A stretch of DNA of 64,000 nt from contig OY294054.1 in NCBI GenBank assembly GCA_958510825.1, forward strand, positions 14,211,390 to 14,275,389. Reading direction: 5' to 3'. The notes under the pieces were generated by a model. It worked only from the letters and a program-made list of their open reading frames with translations, was not told where the DNA came from and did not search any database. Below, in pieces: positions 12,063 to 23,518 of this stretch; positions within the stretch are counted from its first letter, which is position 1, and each line of letters begins with the position of its first letter. The translations under genes were made by a program, and so were the position numbers. The stretch comes from Brachypterus glaber. Its lineage: Eukaryota > Arthropoda > Insecta > Coleoptera > Kateretidae.

Positions 12063-12827
12063 ATTGGGGTGGTTCAAAACAAAAAAATGAGTATATTTAT
12101 TACTGGCTCACGAGTGTGCAAGTTTTGGTACCTTAGCAACGGTGGGTTCGAAGTGATTTTAACTAAAATCCCCTGTTTGGGGATTATTTATTATTTAGTT
12201 TTTATGGGGAAATAACCAAAAACAAAAAATAAATGACCTGAAAATTTCAGAATATAGTCTTTATATACTACTTAAGTTGTGGTATAAAAATCAACAAAAT
12301 TCCGCTTTATTAACATCCCAAAAAAGGGCATAAATACCAAAAGATCTTGTTTTTTACATACTCTTAACGGTAAATATTTTTCAAAAATTTCTCTTTACAA
12401 ATTTTGCTGTGTTAATAAAGCGGAATTTTGTTGACTTTTATATCACAACTTAAGTAGTGTGTATATAAAGACTATATTCTGAAATTTTCAGGTGATTTGG
12501 GAAAACACTTAATCTTTTGCTTCATAATTTCAAGTTTTTTCGGTTATTTCCCCATAAAAAAATTGGGTCAAGCGATTATTTTTATCTTTGGACTTTTACT
12601 AACATTCGATCCCTAAATAAGGACTTTTTGAGGTAGCGAGAATTTAAGTTAAAATCACTTCGAACCCACCGTTGCAACGCGTTGCCAAAACTTGCACCTT
12701 CGTAAGGCAGTAGTAAATATAGTCCAATATTTTTTATTTTTTTTGTGGGATATTTACACATTACAATAAGCTTTATATTGTAGGGGCATCAAGAAATTCC
12801 AACTTTTTTATTTTGAACCACCCTAAT
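12063..12827. mobile_element. foldback/MITE-like element, about 765 bp, ends ATTGGGGTGGTTCAAAA
   Basis: The termini ATTGGGGTGGTTCAAAA and TTTTGAACCACCCTAAT are near-complementary. Inner blocks AGCAACGGTGGGTTCGAAGT, GGAAATAACC and AAAATTCCGCTTTATTAACA each recur as complements on the right arm. No open frame. The right tip is immediately followed by the SINE at 12828. Confidence 0.85.
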
Positions 12828-13097
12828 GGGAGGCATAGCGTAGTGGCTAGCGCGTATGCATAGTAAGTCTATCGTGAGTTCGATTCTCACTGGCGCCGAT
12901 TTGCCTTTTTCAGTTAATTAATAATTAAAATTTGTCGAAGGCGATAAGTGAAACGGACACTCCCTAGAAACTGGTTCGAAAGTCAGTATAAGCCGGTGGT
13001 TCCCTCTACTACTAGCCCACACAAGTCCTAGACTTAGGGGATGCTTAATTAAGTAGAATAGTACGAGGTTAAACAAACAAACAAACAAACAAACAAA
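12828..13097 (+). mobile_element. tRNA-derived SINE, plus strand, with AAAC tail
   Basis: The head GGGAGGCATAGCGTAGTGGC (A-box region) is followed by GAGTTCGATTCTC (B box, near 12878-12890) and CTGGCGCCGATTTGCC. The tRNA-unrelated body contains GGTTCGAAAGTCAGTATAAG and the element ends in (CAAA)n at about 13072-13097. The head and first body bases match the minus-strand piece at 62750-62912. It sits 157 bp upstream of the first visible apolipophorin exon. Confidence 0.88.
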
Positions 13098-13253
13098 TTT
13101 AGGTATATTTTATGCGTGTAAAAATTCGGTGACATCCAATATAGGAAATAATTAAAAATCTAGTCCATTTAAGGAATAAATAAGAATGAATAATGAATAT
13201 TAATTAGCGATGAAAATATAAAACAAGAATAATAAATTTAAATTATATTTCAG

Positions 13254-13408
13254 AATGGAATTAGAAACGGCGTTCAAAGTTACTACAATGATTCCCTGAA
13301 AGCTATTAATGAAACTCAACAATACGTAATTGCTGAAACTATGGATGCTCTAAATGATATATGGCAACATGCTAAGCCTATGACTCAGCAATTTCTTAAT
13401 GATTTAAG
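13254..13408 (+). CDS. apolpp: apolipophorin exon 1 in window (pre-VWD amphipathic region)
   Basis: The acceptor is a pyrimidine-rich tract ending TTTCAG at 13253; the donor is AG|GTAAGC at 13409. It reads 51 whole codons from phase 0 plus two bases that finish an Arg codon in the next exon. The peptide starts NGIRNGVQSYYNDSLKAINE and ends MTQQFLNDLR. It holds two N-glycosylation sequons (NDS, NET), is rich in Gln and Asn, and has no Cys. The other two forward frames are closed by stops within about 50 bases, which fixes the frame. The character is that of the helical, lipid-associating stretch of apolipophorin well before VWD. The previous exon must end in phase 0 and is not visible in the 13.2 kb upstream, so that intron is longer than the window edge allows. 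Confidence 0.82.
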
Positions 13409-13739
13409 GTAAGCTTTTATTTACATACGCAATAATTAATTGGTTCATTATAATCCCGTACTTGTCAATCCGGAGTATTTATCAAGTCTGATAGGGAAAG
13501 GCGAGGTAAGATGGCAAACAACGGCTAAAACCACATATCAATAATACTGTGTGAAATTTTCAAGATGAAAAAATTAACCCTGAAAATGCTATTTTGTAGA
13601 AAAATTCCTCGGTGAGCATGATTTTTAATTTTTGAAAAAAAAAAGTCAAATCATCTTGCTTGGTAATAAAAAAAAATAAAAATAAGAATGGGATTGTTCT
13701 TTGCCTATTTTCAATTAAAAAAAGATTAAAATATTTATT

Positions 13740-14759
13740 TGATTAAAATAACACAAAACCACAAAAAAAAATTGTGAGTCTTGGATTCCAATATGATATT
13801 CCTATGTATTTTTGCCCGCTGAATCTGAATCCGCAACGAGTTTAACCTCTACAAGTCAAAATTTTGATATAACCTCAAAAAACACCCGAAAAACTACTGA
13901 AACCGTTAAAATCTTCTATGCCATACCACTGTCACCCCCCTGTCCCCAAATTGCTAATTCTATAACCCCAGAGCCCCATAATCCCCTAACCTCATAATAC
14001 CATAGCCGCGTAACCTCAAAACCCCGTAACCTCATTAAGTAGAAAAATCTAGTTTGGGAAACAGAACAAATTCTTCAGCTTATTTTGTGGAACAAAGCCA
14101 TAGGTAAGTAACATTATAACCCCAAAATCCCCTAACACCATAATCTCAAAATCCCTTCAATTCGTAACCCCATATACTATATCCCCTTAATCCCGTTATC
14201 CTATTCTGTGGAGAAGTCCGGTTAAAAAAATAATGAAATAGACCTTGATTCATGACTTCACTCACAAAACTCTTATGATTTCGAGAACCGGACTTCTCCA
14301 CAGAATAGGATGATAGGGTTAAGAGGTTATAATATATGGGGTTACGGAGTGAAGGGGTTAGCAGGTGTGATGGGATTTTAGGGTTATACAGTTACTTATT
14401 CATAACTATGTTCTAAAAGAAAATTTCACGGAATTGTTCTGTTTTCCCTAGCCAGATTTTTCTTTTTAATGAGGTTACGGGGTTTTGGGGTTATGCGACT
14501 ATGGTATTATGAGGTTAGGGGATTATGGGGCTCTGGGGTTATAGAATTAGCAATTTGAGGACAGGGGGGTGACAGTGGTATGCCATAGATGATTTTAGCG
14601 GTTTTAGTAGTTTTTCGGGTGTTTTTTTGAGGTTATATAAAAATCCTGACGTGTAGGGGTTAAACGGGTTACGGATTCAGATTCAGCGGGAAAAAATACA
14701 TAGGAATATCATATTGGAATCCAAGACTCACAAAAAAAAATTGTGGGCCTGTGTAATCA
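13740..14759. repeat. foldback element, about 1.0 kb, with C-rich/G-rich (TAACCCC-like) arms
   Basis: The right tip read outward is ATGATTACACAGGCCCACAA; the left tip is TGATTAAAATAACACAAAAC. Next come TGTGAGTCTTGGATTCCAAT on both arms and CGCTGAATCTGAATCCG or complement. The left arm has repeated TAACCCC, ATAATCCCCTAACCTC and similar words, and the right arm the complementary GGGGTTA words. The centre pairs CCTATTCTGTGGAGAAGTCC with its complement (near 14201 and 14292). An open frame at 13812-13997 is an artefact of the arm. Confidence 0.85.
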
Positions 14760-14985
14760 TAAGGGATTATAATCTTAAGGTATTATAAGGATTATAATCT
14801 TAAGGATTATAATCTTAAGGTATTAAATTCAATTAAAAGCTTAAACAATCACATTATACGTTCACATTATATAATCACATTATAATATAATGTGATCATA
14901 TTATGATCACATTGTACAATAACATTATATGATCACATTATATAATCACATTGTATGATCAAATCATATGATCACATAAAATCAT
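14760..14985. repeat. two adjacent short tandem arrays
   Basis: 14760-14825 is built from GGATTATAATCTTAA units. About 14852-14985 is built from ATGATCACATTATATA-like units (TGATCA palindromes alternating with AATCACATT). Confidence 0.75.
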
Positions 14986-16544
14986 TAAAACAAATTATTT
15001 CGTTTATGAAACTGTTGATTAACAACCAAGTGTAAATAAGTTTTTTTTCACCACCAGCCTAAAGGCACATCTTTATTACTGTTCTTTTCATTGGTAGAAA
15101 TATTATTTCTCTACCTATGACGTCAGAGGTTCTAAAAATAATGAAATTGCACCATGGTTAATAATGAATTTTTTATTCAGCTCTTTAGGCATCTGACGTT
15201 TCACTTAATTATTTATCACAATGCTAGCTATTTTCAAGTGTCTTTAGGCACCAAATTTATTTATTGTATGATAAATTAAAAAATATTAACTAAATTAGTA
15301 CCTATAAAACATGTTTTACAAAAAAACACTTCGAAAAGTGAAAATTATTGGTCCATCATATTCAACCATAGATTATACAACCCATATATTACCGTAAGGA
15401 TCATAGATTACTAGAGGTACAACCCCCATATATTGATTTTTGAGGCAATAGATTCTCCCTCAAAGTTTTCGCCTGTCCCCTTATTTCTGGGGGAGTACCA
15501 GAATCATCACTTTGCATTTCACTTTCCATTTTTATATATTTTATTACACTTAACACGGAAACACTTTCTAACTTAATAATTTCAGCAGATCACCAGAAAA
15601 TTTCTGCCAGAAATGTCAAGTTATTCATTTGTTTTTTTAATGGCCGCGCACGGCCAGCGTGATATTTTAAATTTATAAGCTTTTTCATTAAATTTAAGTA
15701 AAATAAATAAATAAATAGCTAATTAATTGTACTGGTAGTGAAAAAAATACTATATTTTCCACGTGAGTGAAGTTTTAACATTTTAGACCGCGTCTTGCGG
15801 GCTTCGCGCTAGCGCGCTCATCCCGCAATTTGACGCAGGTCAAAAATGTTAAACTTCTCTCACTTGGTAAATAATATACTATTTATAGCAAGTAATTAAA
15901 TTTTGTTAAATGTAACTATAAATGTAATATTTAAAGTTCTTACACCAAATCTAATATGATACAGTACTTTTAATTGCATTTTTTAGTATTCATTACTACT
16001 ATATTTTTCATCAGTGAAATGCATAAAAATTTTATAGTCTTTCTGAACATAAATATATATGTAGGCACCTTCGGTGAATTATATTATATGGCGGGGTGAA
16101 AAATTAAAATCCCTTTATTTTTTTCAGTTTTTTTTTATTTTATATTTTTTTGTGATATAAAGTTAATCATAAGGAAAAATATTATTTTTAAAATAAAATA
16201 ACTATAGTAATATGTAGTAATAGTAATAATAGGGAAATTGATTGATCCCAAGTGATGCATTTAGTACATATTGGTATGTCAGTAATAAAATAACCTACAT
16301 TAAAGACAAATTCCATCAAATTATATGTCTATTTAAAAAGCTAAACAAATACGTCTAAATAATCCTTACATATTATTTGAGTTTTAAAGGCCTTAACAGA
16401 ATACAATGCCCGTTCTATCAAATATTTTTTCCTACGACCTTGTTAGGCACCACCAAGTGCCTATTTCCCACCCGTTGCCTATGACAACGGTTGGGAAGTG
16501 ACAATCAGCTGGTTTGGACTTTATATATCTGCTGTCAGAAAATT
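14986..16544. other. intronic sequence with one GC-core hairpin
   Basis: A hairpin at about 15748-15882 pairs GTGAGTGAAGTTTTAACATT with its diverged complement around the GC-rich core GCTTCGCGCTAGCGCGC. Nothing else could be supported. Confidence 0.5.
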
Positions 16545-16729
16545 AGTAAACGTCAAACACATAACCTCAAATTGATAAACTAATTTTAAGATATTTTTAC
16601 GTTTTTTGAATGTTTAGGTGTTAGGTCGCAGAAAAAATAGTATACGCACCTCGACGCAAACCATTTCAGTGCACATCGAGCGCTCTGGTGCACTAAAAAC
16701 TAGGTTCGCGTACTCGGTGCGTAATATAT
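16545..16729. mobile_element. small MITE with TAGTATACGCACC / GGTGCGTAATATA ends, copy 1
   Basis: ATAGTATACGCACCTCGACG opens and TCGCGTACTCGGTGCGTAAT closes, forming imperfect terminal inverted repeats. An upstream flank including GTTAGGTCG is also shared with the copy at 41890-42095. The right portion recurs at 59833-59912. Confidence 0.75.
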
Positions 16730-16814
16730 GATACATACTATTAACAGTTCTTTTAAAGGCAGTATGTTGGAAATGCTTCGTATATTTTTTGGTAGTTTAT
16801 TATATAAATACATA

Positions 16815-17250
16815 CAACAGTGTAAAAAGTAAACTGAATATTCAGTTACAAATGGACAGGAAATCGGTTATTATCCTATATAATTGTACTTTAATTTTTG
16901 TTAAAAGTCCAAACATTTCATGTCCGTCCTTAAATATTAAAGTACCTGACTTTAGGACTATAGTGTTTTGAACAAAAATTAAAGCACATTTGTATGGGAT
17001 CATAACCTCCTATCCAGTTGTAACTAAATATTCAGTTACAAACGGATATGAAGTTATGATTGTATACAAATTTACTTTAATTTTTGTTAAAACCACTATA
17101 GTTCTAAAGTCACGTAGGTATTTTATTATTTAAGGACGGACATGAAATGGACATGAAGTGTTTTTAACATAAAGTACAATTGTATAGGGTAATAACTTTC
17201 GATTTCCTATCCATTTGTAACTTAATATTTAGCTTACTTTTTACAGTGTT
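16815..17250. mobile_element. foldback MITE, ends near ACACTGTAAAAAGTAAACTG
   Basis: The left arm has AATATTCAGTTACAAATGGA and the right arm its complement; both carry TTTAATTTTTGTTAAAA and GTCCGTCC-x-TTAA blocks in mirror order. A short relative is at 31998-32154 and a fragment at about 25360-25400. Confidence 0.8.
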
Positions 17251-19214
17251 TAAGATTTCACAGGATATGAATAGACAATTGCAAATGATAATTACTGTCA
17301 ATACAAGTATGCCTGGCTGTAAAACAACTGAAATTTTTATAGAAGCTGGTTGAGTTGCAAAAATAAAAAAATTATCATTAAAAAATTGATAACTTTGCGT
17401 GTTTCTAAATTACCTAAATAATATAGATCGCTTTTGTATATTTTACGTTTTTGTACAAAAAATATTAATAATTTTTTATAAAAATGTTTTATTTATGCAC
17501 ACTCAAATACGTTCTTGTATATTATTTAAAAATGCTGAACATAAAAAGATATTTTTAAAATGACAAACTTCATTTAATAAGCAAAAAAATTTAATCAAAA
17601 TGCTAACTAATCGAAAAAAGAAATGACTATATTTTTCTTTTCATATTCTACATAATTTCCGTTATTAAATTATTTTCAAATAACACTATAATAAAATTTA
17701 TTTGAAACCTCTTTTTGTGGGTCCGCATCTCAGACAAAAGAGGAGAAAAATTGACTTGCATCTTTTTCTCTACTATATATCAATTTGACCCAGCCTAAGT
17801 GTTGAAAGATTCTATATTTATTTATTTATTCAAAAACTTTTAGTGCATCGATAAAAATCTCTCAGAGTAAATTATGTTTAATTTGATTCATAGGCATGCT
17901 CTTGGCTTTGCCCGCAGCCCGGCTCTCTATAATCAAAGTTTTAAACTAAGTTGTCACTACTTTTGATAATGAAAAATAAATAATGCAACATTTTTATTAA
18001 TAAAAAGTACTTTATGCGATTTTGGGCTTTTTTGTTAGTCATCAAAATTATTTTTCTTGGTTGGGTAGTGAAATATTTGCCTGTGGCAATAAAATTTTCT
18101 TAGTTATAAAACTGGGTACTTGAACCTCATATTAAAAAAAATCGCCTGCGGAGCTAGGGATTTCTTGCTATTTTATTTTAAAACTAAAATATACCATCAA
18201 ATTTGTACAATTTCTCACCTTTGTTTTAATTTAAGATTCTAAAACTTATTAATGTACCTATGCGCAAAAGATGGCCTGCGACGCCAGACTTTTTTTACAA
18301 ATTTATATATTCAATGTTTTAAAATTAGAACTTATTGCCATGGTTGGACATATCTGCTCAATTTATTGAATTTTGGCGGAGGCGCCAGATTTTTAAATTT
18401 ATTTTTGTCTGTATTGATGGATCTTTAAAAAGCCTTGTAATATGGGAATAATCATGATTGAGCTACCACTATATAAGTATAGGGTATACCCTGTACAAAC
18501 AATAATAAAAACTTTTGTTTTTAACATGAATTTGCGGTGAATGAGTATTTTTTTTAATTCTTTGAGTGATTTTGTGTATCTTCCCCTGTCATATACAAAA
18601 ACACACATATCTTTTATATATTTGTCTCTCTAAAATTTTACGCCGCGTTATATGGGGGAGGGGGTGGTTGGGATCAAAAATGGCCAAATTTTGCGTTACG
18701 TAATACTTGAACGCTCCCTAACAAATTCTCAGTGTATAATATACAAATACCCCAAATGTACATAATTTTGGCCAACTTTTTAACACAAAGACAGAAATAA
18801 AGGCAATAAATTAATTTATAATAATAGGGATTATAAACTCGTAATTATGGATTCTATAAATGTACTTCATATAAATCTGGGAGTTGTGAAAACAAAATAT
18901 ATATATATATATATATGTTTATAGATTATAATTAAAACATTTTAACTAAATTCAGAATCCACAGGAATATTTTAGATTTATCTATTTATGTTATACATAA
19001 AACATGTCGTATTTATAATTATAATTTATATCCTGTTAAACTCTTCACATCATGTACTACTTAAATTTTTTTTCAAATTTCTAAATTCCTCAGAAATTAC
19101 CGTAGATCAAAAATGTTTGTATGTAAATATTTTTTATCGAATTCTGATTCTGTTTGTTTGTCTGTCCGCCCGTGCGGGCGTCCGTATGTCACGTTTTTTG
19201 TTAGCTCTATAACT
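17251..19214. other. AT-rich intron with an AT microsatellite
   Basis: (TA)n at about 18896-18917. Near 18655-18720 is a G-run followed by TTTTGCGTTACGTAATA and ACGCTCCC, a motif I have seen at the ends of insect DNA elements. No coding. Confidence 0.45.
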
Positions 19215-19665
19215 AAAGAAAGAAACTAGATGAAACGTTGCAAGCACCCTGTCAAAACATCCGCACTAGTGTACACTAGAGCCATGCAAATTTCAAACTA
19301 GGTGTTTTGTTTGATTTTAAATTCTGTATCTTTAAAACATTATATTCTAGCAAAAAACTGCATATAACATTTTTTATAGGGCTTAAAAAGAGCTTTTATT
19401 TAAAATAAAAAAAAAGATAAAATCGGGTTATAAATATGTGAGATATGATAAAAAACCTTCTACTGCTTTAAACGTCAATATCTCGAAAACAATGCGTTTT
19501 AGGAAGACGTTGTTCATAACATTTTTTGACCAATTTAAAATTATCTTTTATATAAGTGCTAAATTAACCAAATACAATAATAATTGTCTTAATTATAAAC
19601 AAAAAACGCTAAAAATAGGAGTTTTACCCTATTTTTACCCCCTTACCCCCAATCATTGTCCAAAC
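19215..19665 (+). repeat. dispersed repeat, copy 1 of 3
   Basis: Nearly collinear with 43262-43677: shared GAAACTAGATGAAACGTTGC, AGGTGTTTTGTTT, AACATTATATTCTAGCAAAA, ATCTCGAAAACAATGCGTTT and TTTTTACCCCCTTACCCCCA. A more diverged copy is at 37235-37510. Small frames inside (for example 19438-19671) translate the repeat and are conserved only because the DNA is. Confidence 0.85.
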
Positions 19666-20059
19666 CATTGAGTTTTTGTAAAAATATTGGGGGCGCAACT
19701 TTTCAAAAATTCATAAAAAATAAAATCAGAAGTCCGATAAACTCCAAATCTTCGGAAAGATTGGTATTGGTGTCCTCTGCATCAAAACCAATCGACTGCA
19801 CTGTCAAAATGACAGTACAAGCTAACTTTTTAACGCCTCGACCTAGAAACATGAAAGAGATAAAATGCACTGTGATGAGTATACTATGGAATCCAAAGCA
19901 TTGCATATCTTTACGGCTTGTTTTATTTAATAAATATAGGTAGAGAGCCATAAAACTTTTCAATTAAATCACATTTATACAACATGCTTCCGACATAATT
20001 TAAAATTTAACTCGAAATAAAACAAATGTACGTAGAGTACTTCTTTATTTAACTTAAAA

Positions 20060-20475
20060 TAACATACAGGGTTATTCAGAAATAGGGCATTAAAAAAAAC
20101 CCAATGTTCATCAAAAACAATCCGGATCGAGAACTTCTGGTAAAATACCTGTATGCCAAATTTCAAGTCTCTAGCTTAAAGTGTTATCGTGCTTACAAGA
20201 TTTTCCGGACAGAACGGTTGACCGATCGACCGACCGACCGATCTACCAATCGATCGTCCGACAATTTTTTTTGCTTGAAATTGATTTATATCGACATAAA
20301 ACTTCATAAAACGCAAAAATACGCAAAAAAAATTGAAAATTTTTGCACGAATACAAGGCTTTCCGAAATTTTGAAAATTTTCAAAATGGGAAAGCAATAG
20401 CTATTACTATAATTATTACACTCTTTGACCTCTTACCCCACCCCAATTTACCAAAAATAATCCCAGTCGATAACT
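20060..20475 (-). repeat. dispersed motif block with GACCGACCGACC tract
   Basis: Starts CAGGGTTATTCAGAAATA, then CTGTATGCCAAATTTCAAGT, TTTTCCGGACAGAACGG and CGATCGACCGACCGACCGAT. The minus strand carries the same order of motifs as 33755-33935 on the plus strand. Confidence 0.65.
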
Positions 20476-21542
20476 TTGGGTAAGAATAAACTTTGAAATA
20501 TGTATTTTCTAAAAATTAATAAAACTAATAATGAAAATAATAAAATTAGGTTGTATATCAATATGGAGCAAATAAGCACTAAGTTAAACTTTAGTCCCTA
20601 TTTTCATAAGGCGATTGGAAGTAATTAGTTGACCCCAAACTTTCCCAATTATACAAGATATGTATATAGCTCCCTGAAGATATATCTGGAAGTATCAAGA
20701 CACGTAGGAAACTAACACTACCATCAGTAGATGAAGAACGACAACTGATATTTTTGGTGGTTTGCTTTATTTTTATTTTTTGGATATAGATAACTATAAT
20801 AAACAAGATCCCAAAAAATTTTACAGTATTAAAAAAAATAGATATTTAATGTTTCGCCTAGTATACTCTAAAGTAAGATAGTATATTGCATATTTTCCCA
20901 ACCACGGCGTTTAAGAGTTATTATTGCAAATAGCACATGTAAAAGTTCATGTTTTTAGGTCAAGACGTTTAAAAGTGCCAAATATGACCTTAAATTGGCA
21001 TTTTTACAGTGGCATTCATTTCTTGTTACAAAGGGAACCCATGCCAAATTTCATGTTTTTAGATAAAGGCGTTTAAATGTTAGCAAAAAATAACCATGAA
21101 CTGTCTTTTTGACAGAGGCGTCAATTGAACTAAATACCATGGTCAAGGAATTAAAAAATCTGTTTATTATAAACATACCTCGTGGATTCGTTCCCCACTC
21201 TGCAACAACGCAACGCTAGTGTACCTATGATAAACGTTAAAAAAAGATTCATAACTCGAAAATCCACGGGCTGTGATTATAATTTTTAAACGTTTACCGG
21301 ATTAAAATTTATCTTTTTTTAGTATGGTAAGTGGTTTTTGTTGTTTTCTTAAAATTATACTTTTAAGAGTTACCGTTCTTTAACTACTGACGGCAAAATA
21401 GTTATTCTTAGAGTAGTGTTAATTTTGATTTAGAATTATTTTATCTGTCTATCGGTATACAGAATGTACAAAAAATAATCTATGTTGAGGTTTTTTCTGA
21501 AAAAAAAACAGAAGTGAACCTCAGAAAGAATTAACATAAATT
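20476..21542. other. intronic sequence, no gene seen
   Basis: Two loose copies of TGCCAAATTTCATGTTTTTAG-like text (near 20940-21070), and a 36-base hairpin at about 21487-21522 (GAGGTTTTTTCTGA-loop-complement). Otherwise nothing. Confidence 0.4.
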
Positions 21543-21673
21543 ATGTGACCCTCTACAAAGAAACCCACCTTGTGGGTTAAATTTATGTATTTCTTTTTTT
21601 TTTTCGAATTCTTATATAAAAAAAAATACTTAAATTTGACACACTAGGGGAGTTTCTTTGTACAGGGTCACAT
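21543..21673. mobile_element. MITE, ends ATGTGACCCTNTACAAAGAA, copy 1
   Basis: Inverted termini of about 25 bases, with an AT-rich hairpin stem between. The second copy is at 48772-48927 with the same ends and the internal AAATTTATGTATT block. Confidence 0.85.
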
Positions 21674-21889
21674 ATTCTAAAATTAAACTTTATTTAAATA
21701 AGCACATGTCACTAATAAATATAGTTTTAATATCTGTTATACTGATTCAACAAAATCACTTCCAGATTTTTCCATCAGGATTTTATCCAACGTGTTTATA
21801 AAAATCTGGAAAATGATTAGATTACCCTTTTAAAGCTTAAAATAGTTTTCTTTGAGTTTTTTTTTCTAGTCAGTAATCTATTTTAGTAC

Positions 21890-22043
21890 TTTTAAGTGCA
21901 TATCGACAGGCTCGCATAACAAGCATAGTACATGAGAATGCTATGCCGTGATTGGCTTACAAGATACCGACGAGACATCAAGCCAATCGCATCGCATTCT
22001 TATGTACTATTCTTGGTATGCGAGCCTGTGCATATTCCCTAAC
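21890..22043. mobile_element. hairpin MITE, CAGGCTCGCATAA family, copy 1
   Basis: The arms contain GACAGGCTCGCATAACAAGC, GAATGC-x-ATGCCGTGATTGGC and complements. The family recurs at 62536-62690 and, interrupted, at 52384-52985. Confidence 0.85.
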
Positions 22044-23283
22044 GATGCTAATTTCAAAAATTAATACATTTTTTTAATTATTCCAGAATTTTTTGCAAAA
22101 TTTAAAAGACCTGATGTAATGAAAAATTGAGTTAAATTTTAAAATTATCACTCTCAACTCAAAGGTAGAGGAAAGGAAGCAAATATAGGCTACCCATTTT
22201 ATTTTTTCTTGTAAAAAAATAAATAAAAGTTTAGTTCCAATACCAAACGTACCCAACGATAGCTATATTAATTAGTCACAACCTGTTATAAATTCATATT
22301 GATTAAAACAAATAATAAATTCATTATTTCGTAAATAGTGAGAAGGTGCACTTTTGTGTCGATTTGAAATTGGCCCTAAATATGGGCTGCCCCCAAAATT
22401 GTGTAATAAATATTAGATTTGAAGTGGCAATCAATCTTATTGGTCGCAATAAGTTAAAAGTATAAAAGTAATATCTAAAATGAATTAATAAATCAAATAA
22501 CTCCGAATATAGAACGTGGTATATTAAACATTTTTAAAGCTTTGAAGGTACCCATCTCGTACTGCCTCATCTCTATTATAGCGCGTTCCATATCGCCCTC
22601 GTTCCATTTTCTTCTATTCTTGGCTGTTGCTGATCTTTTCTTGGCCTCCTAATAAAATTCTAGGCTTAAATACATAGTTCTATATAGCCCATAATAGAAA
22701 CACAGAGATGGCCCATATTGCAAAAATACTCGTTTTATACAACAAAAGAGGTTGTCTAAAACTCAGTAATTAGAAGAAAACTAATAAGCACACATCAAAG
22801 CCCGATTATGTGGCTTTAATTTGTTGCAGAAATGGTTTTGAAAACGTTGTTATCTATCAGGTAACGGAATTTATAAACTTACCTGAAAAAGTTCTGTGGC
22901 TTGCTGAAAAGGACGGAAAATAAAAATAAATTCTGAAACGTCAACGAATGTATGAATTAATTAATGAATCTTTACTGTGGAAGTTTAACTTCGCCATTTA
23001 CGATTTGCGATAGTCGGATGCAGAGAACTGCATCGGATAGCTGAGAAACCCACCTAGCCCATATTACAAGACCTAGCCCACATTTGCTACCCTTCCTCTA
23101 CATTATTAGGTAGCTCACTACTCAAAAAAAAAAAAAAAGTATTGAACTACTGAAAACTCAAATCTAGTAGTTTTTTTAAATACTGGAAACTAATTAGCTT
23201 ATGAAAGCTTTAATAATCAGATTTTTATTGCAGGTCTGTAAAATTATTAGTTTTAAATTAATTACATTGTTTTTTTTTTTCAG
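22044..23283. other. intron, no feature seen
   Basis: More even base composition at 22540-22720, but all frames are broken and no repeat partner is in the window. A branch/pyrimidine tract precedes the acceptor at 23283. Confidence 0.35.
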
Positions 23284-23518
23284 AAATTTAACTGTCATCG
23301 GCGATGATTTCGAAAAATTCAAACTGTTTTTAAACGCTTCGTACAACGCTAATGAATTTTACATAAAAGATATCGCCACAGTGGTTGTTACTTTGTTTGA
23401 CGAATTATCCCTAAAGTCCCATCTATCATCGTTGCCAAAAATTGTTCAGGAACTCTGGAATGTGATGGGAACATCTGGAGAAAAAATTAAAAAAGCCATA
23501 ACCTGGTTTATTGAAAAG
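23284..23518 (+). CDS. apolpp: apolipophorin exon 2 in window
   Basis: A long T-tract and TTTTTTCAG end at 23283; the donor is GAAAAG|GTAGGC at 23519. One base completes the Arg codon begun in the preceding exon, followed by 78 whole codons. The peptide begins NLTVIGDDFEKFKLFLNASY and ends KKAITWFIEK. Sequons NLT and NAS are present and there is no Cys. Heptad-like hydrophobic spacing fits amphipathic helices that bind lipid. An open frame extends on both sides (23201-23623), but outside the splice sites the residues are low-complexity intron translation, so the exon limits are set by the splice sites and by phase agreement with the neighbouring exons. Confidence 0.85.

Noticed and set aside
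12828..12900. Possible tRNA gene
   Set aside because: A and B boxes are present but the acceptor stem is not, and a SINE body and AAAC tail follow.
13812..13997. Open frame of 61 codons, Ser/Thr/Pro-rich
   Set aside because: Lies wholly in the left arm of a 1 kb foldback element; the arm repeats explain the composition.
19438..19671. Conserved small frame, similar to one at 43501-43686
   Set aside because: The similarity follows the DNA repeat over its full length including stops; no evidence of codon-level constraint.
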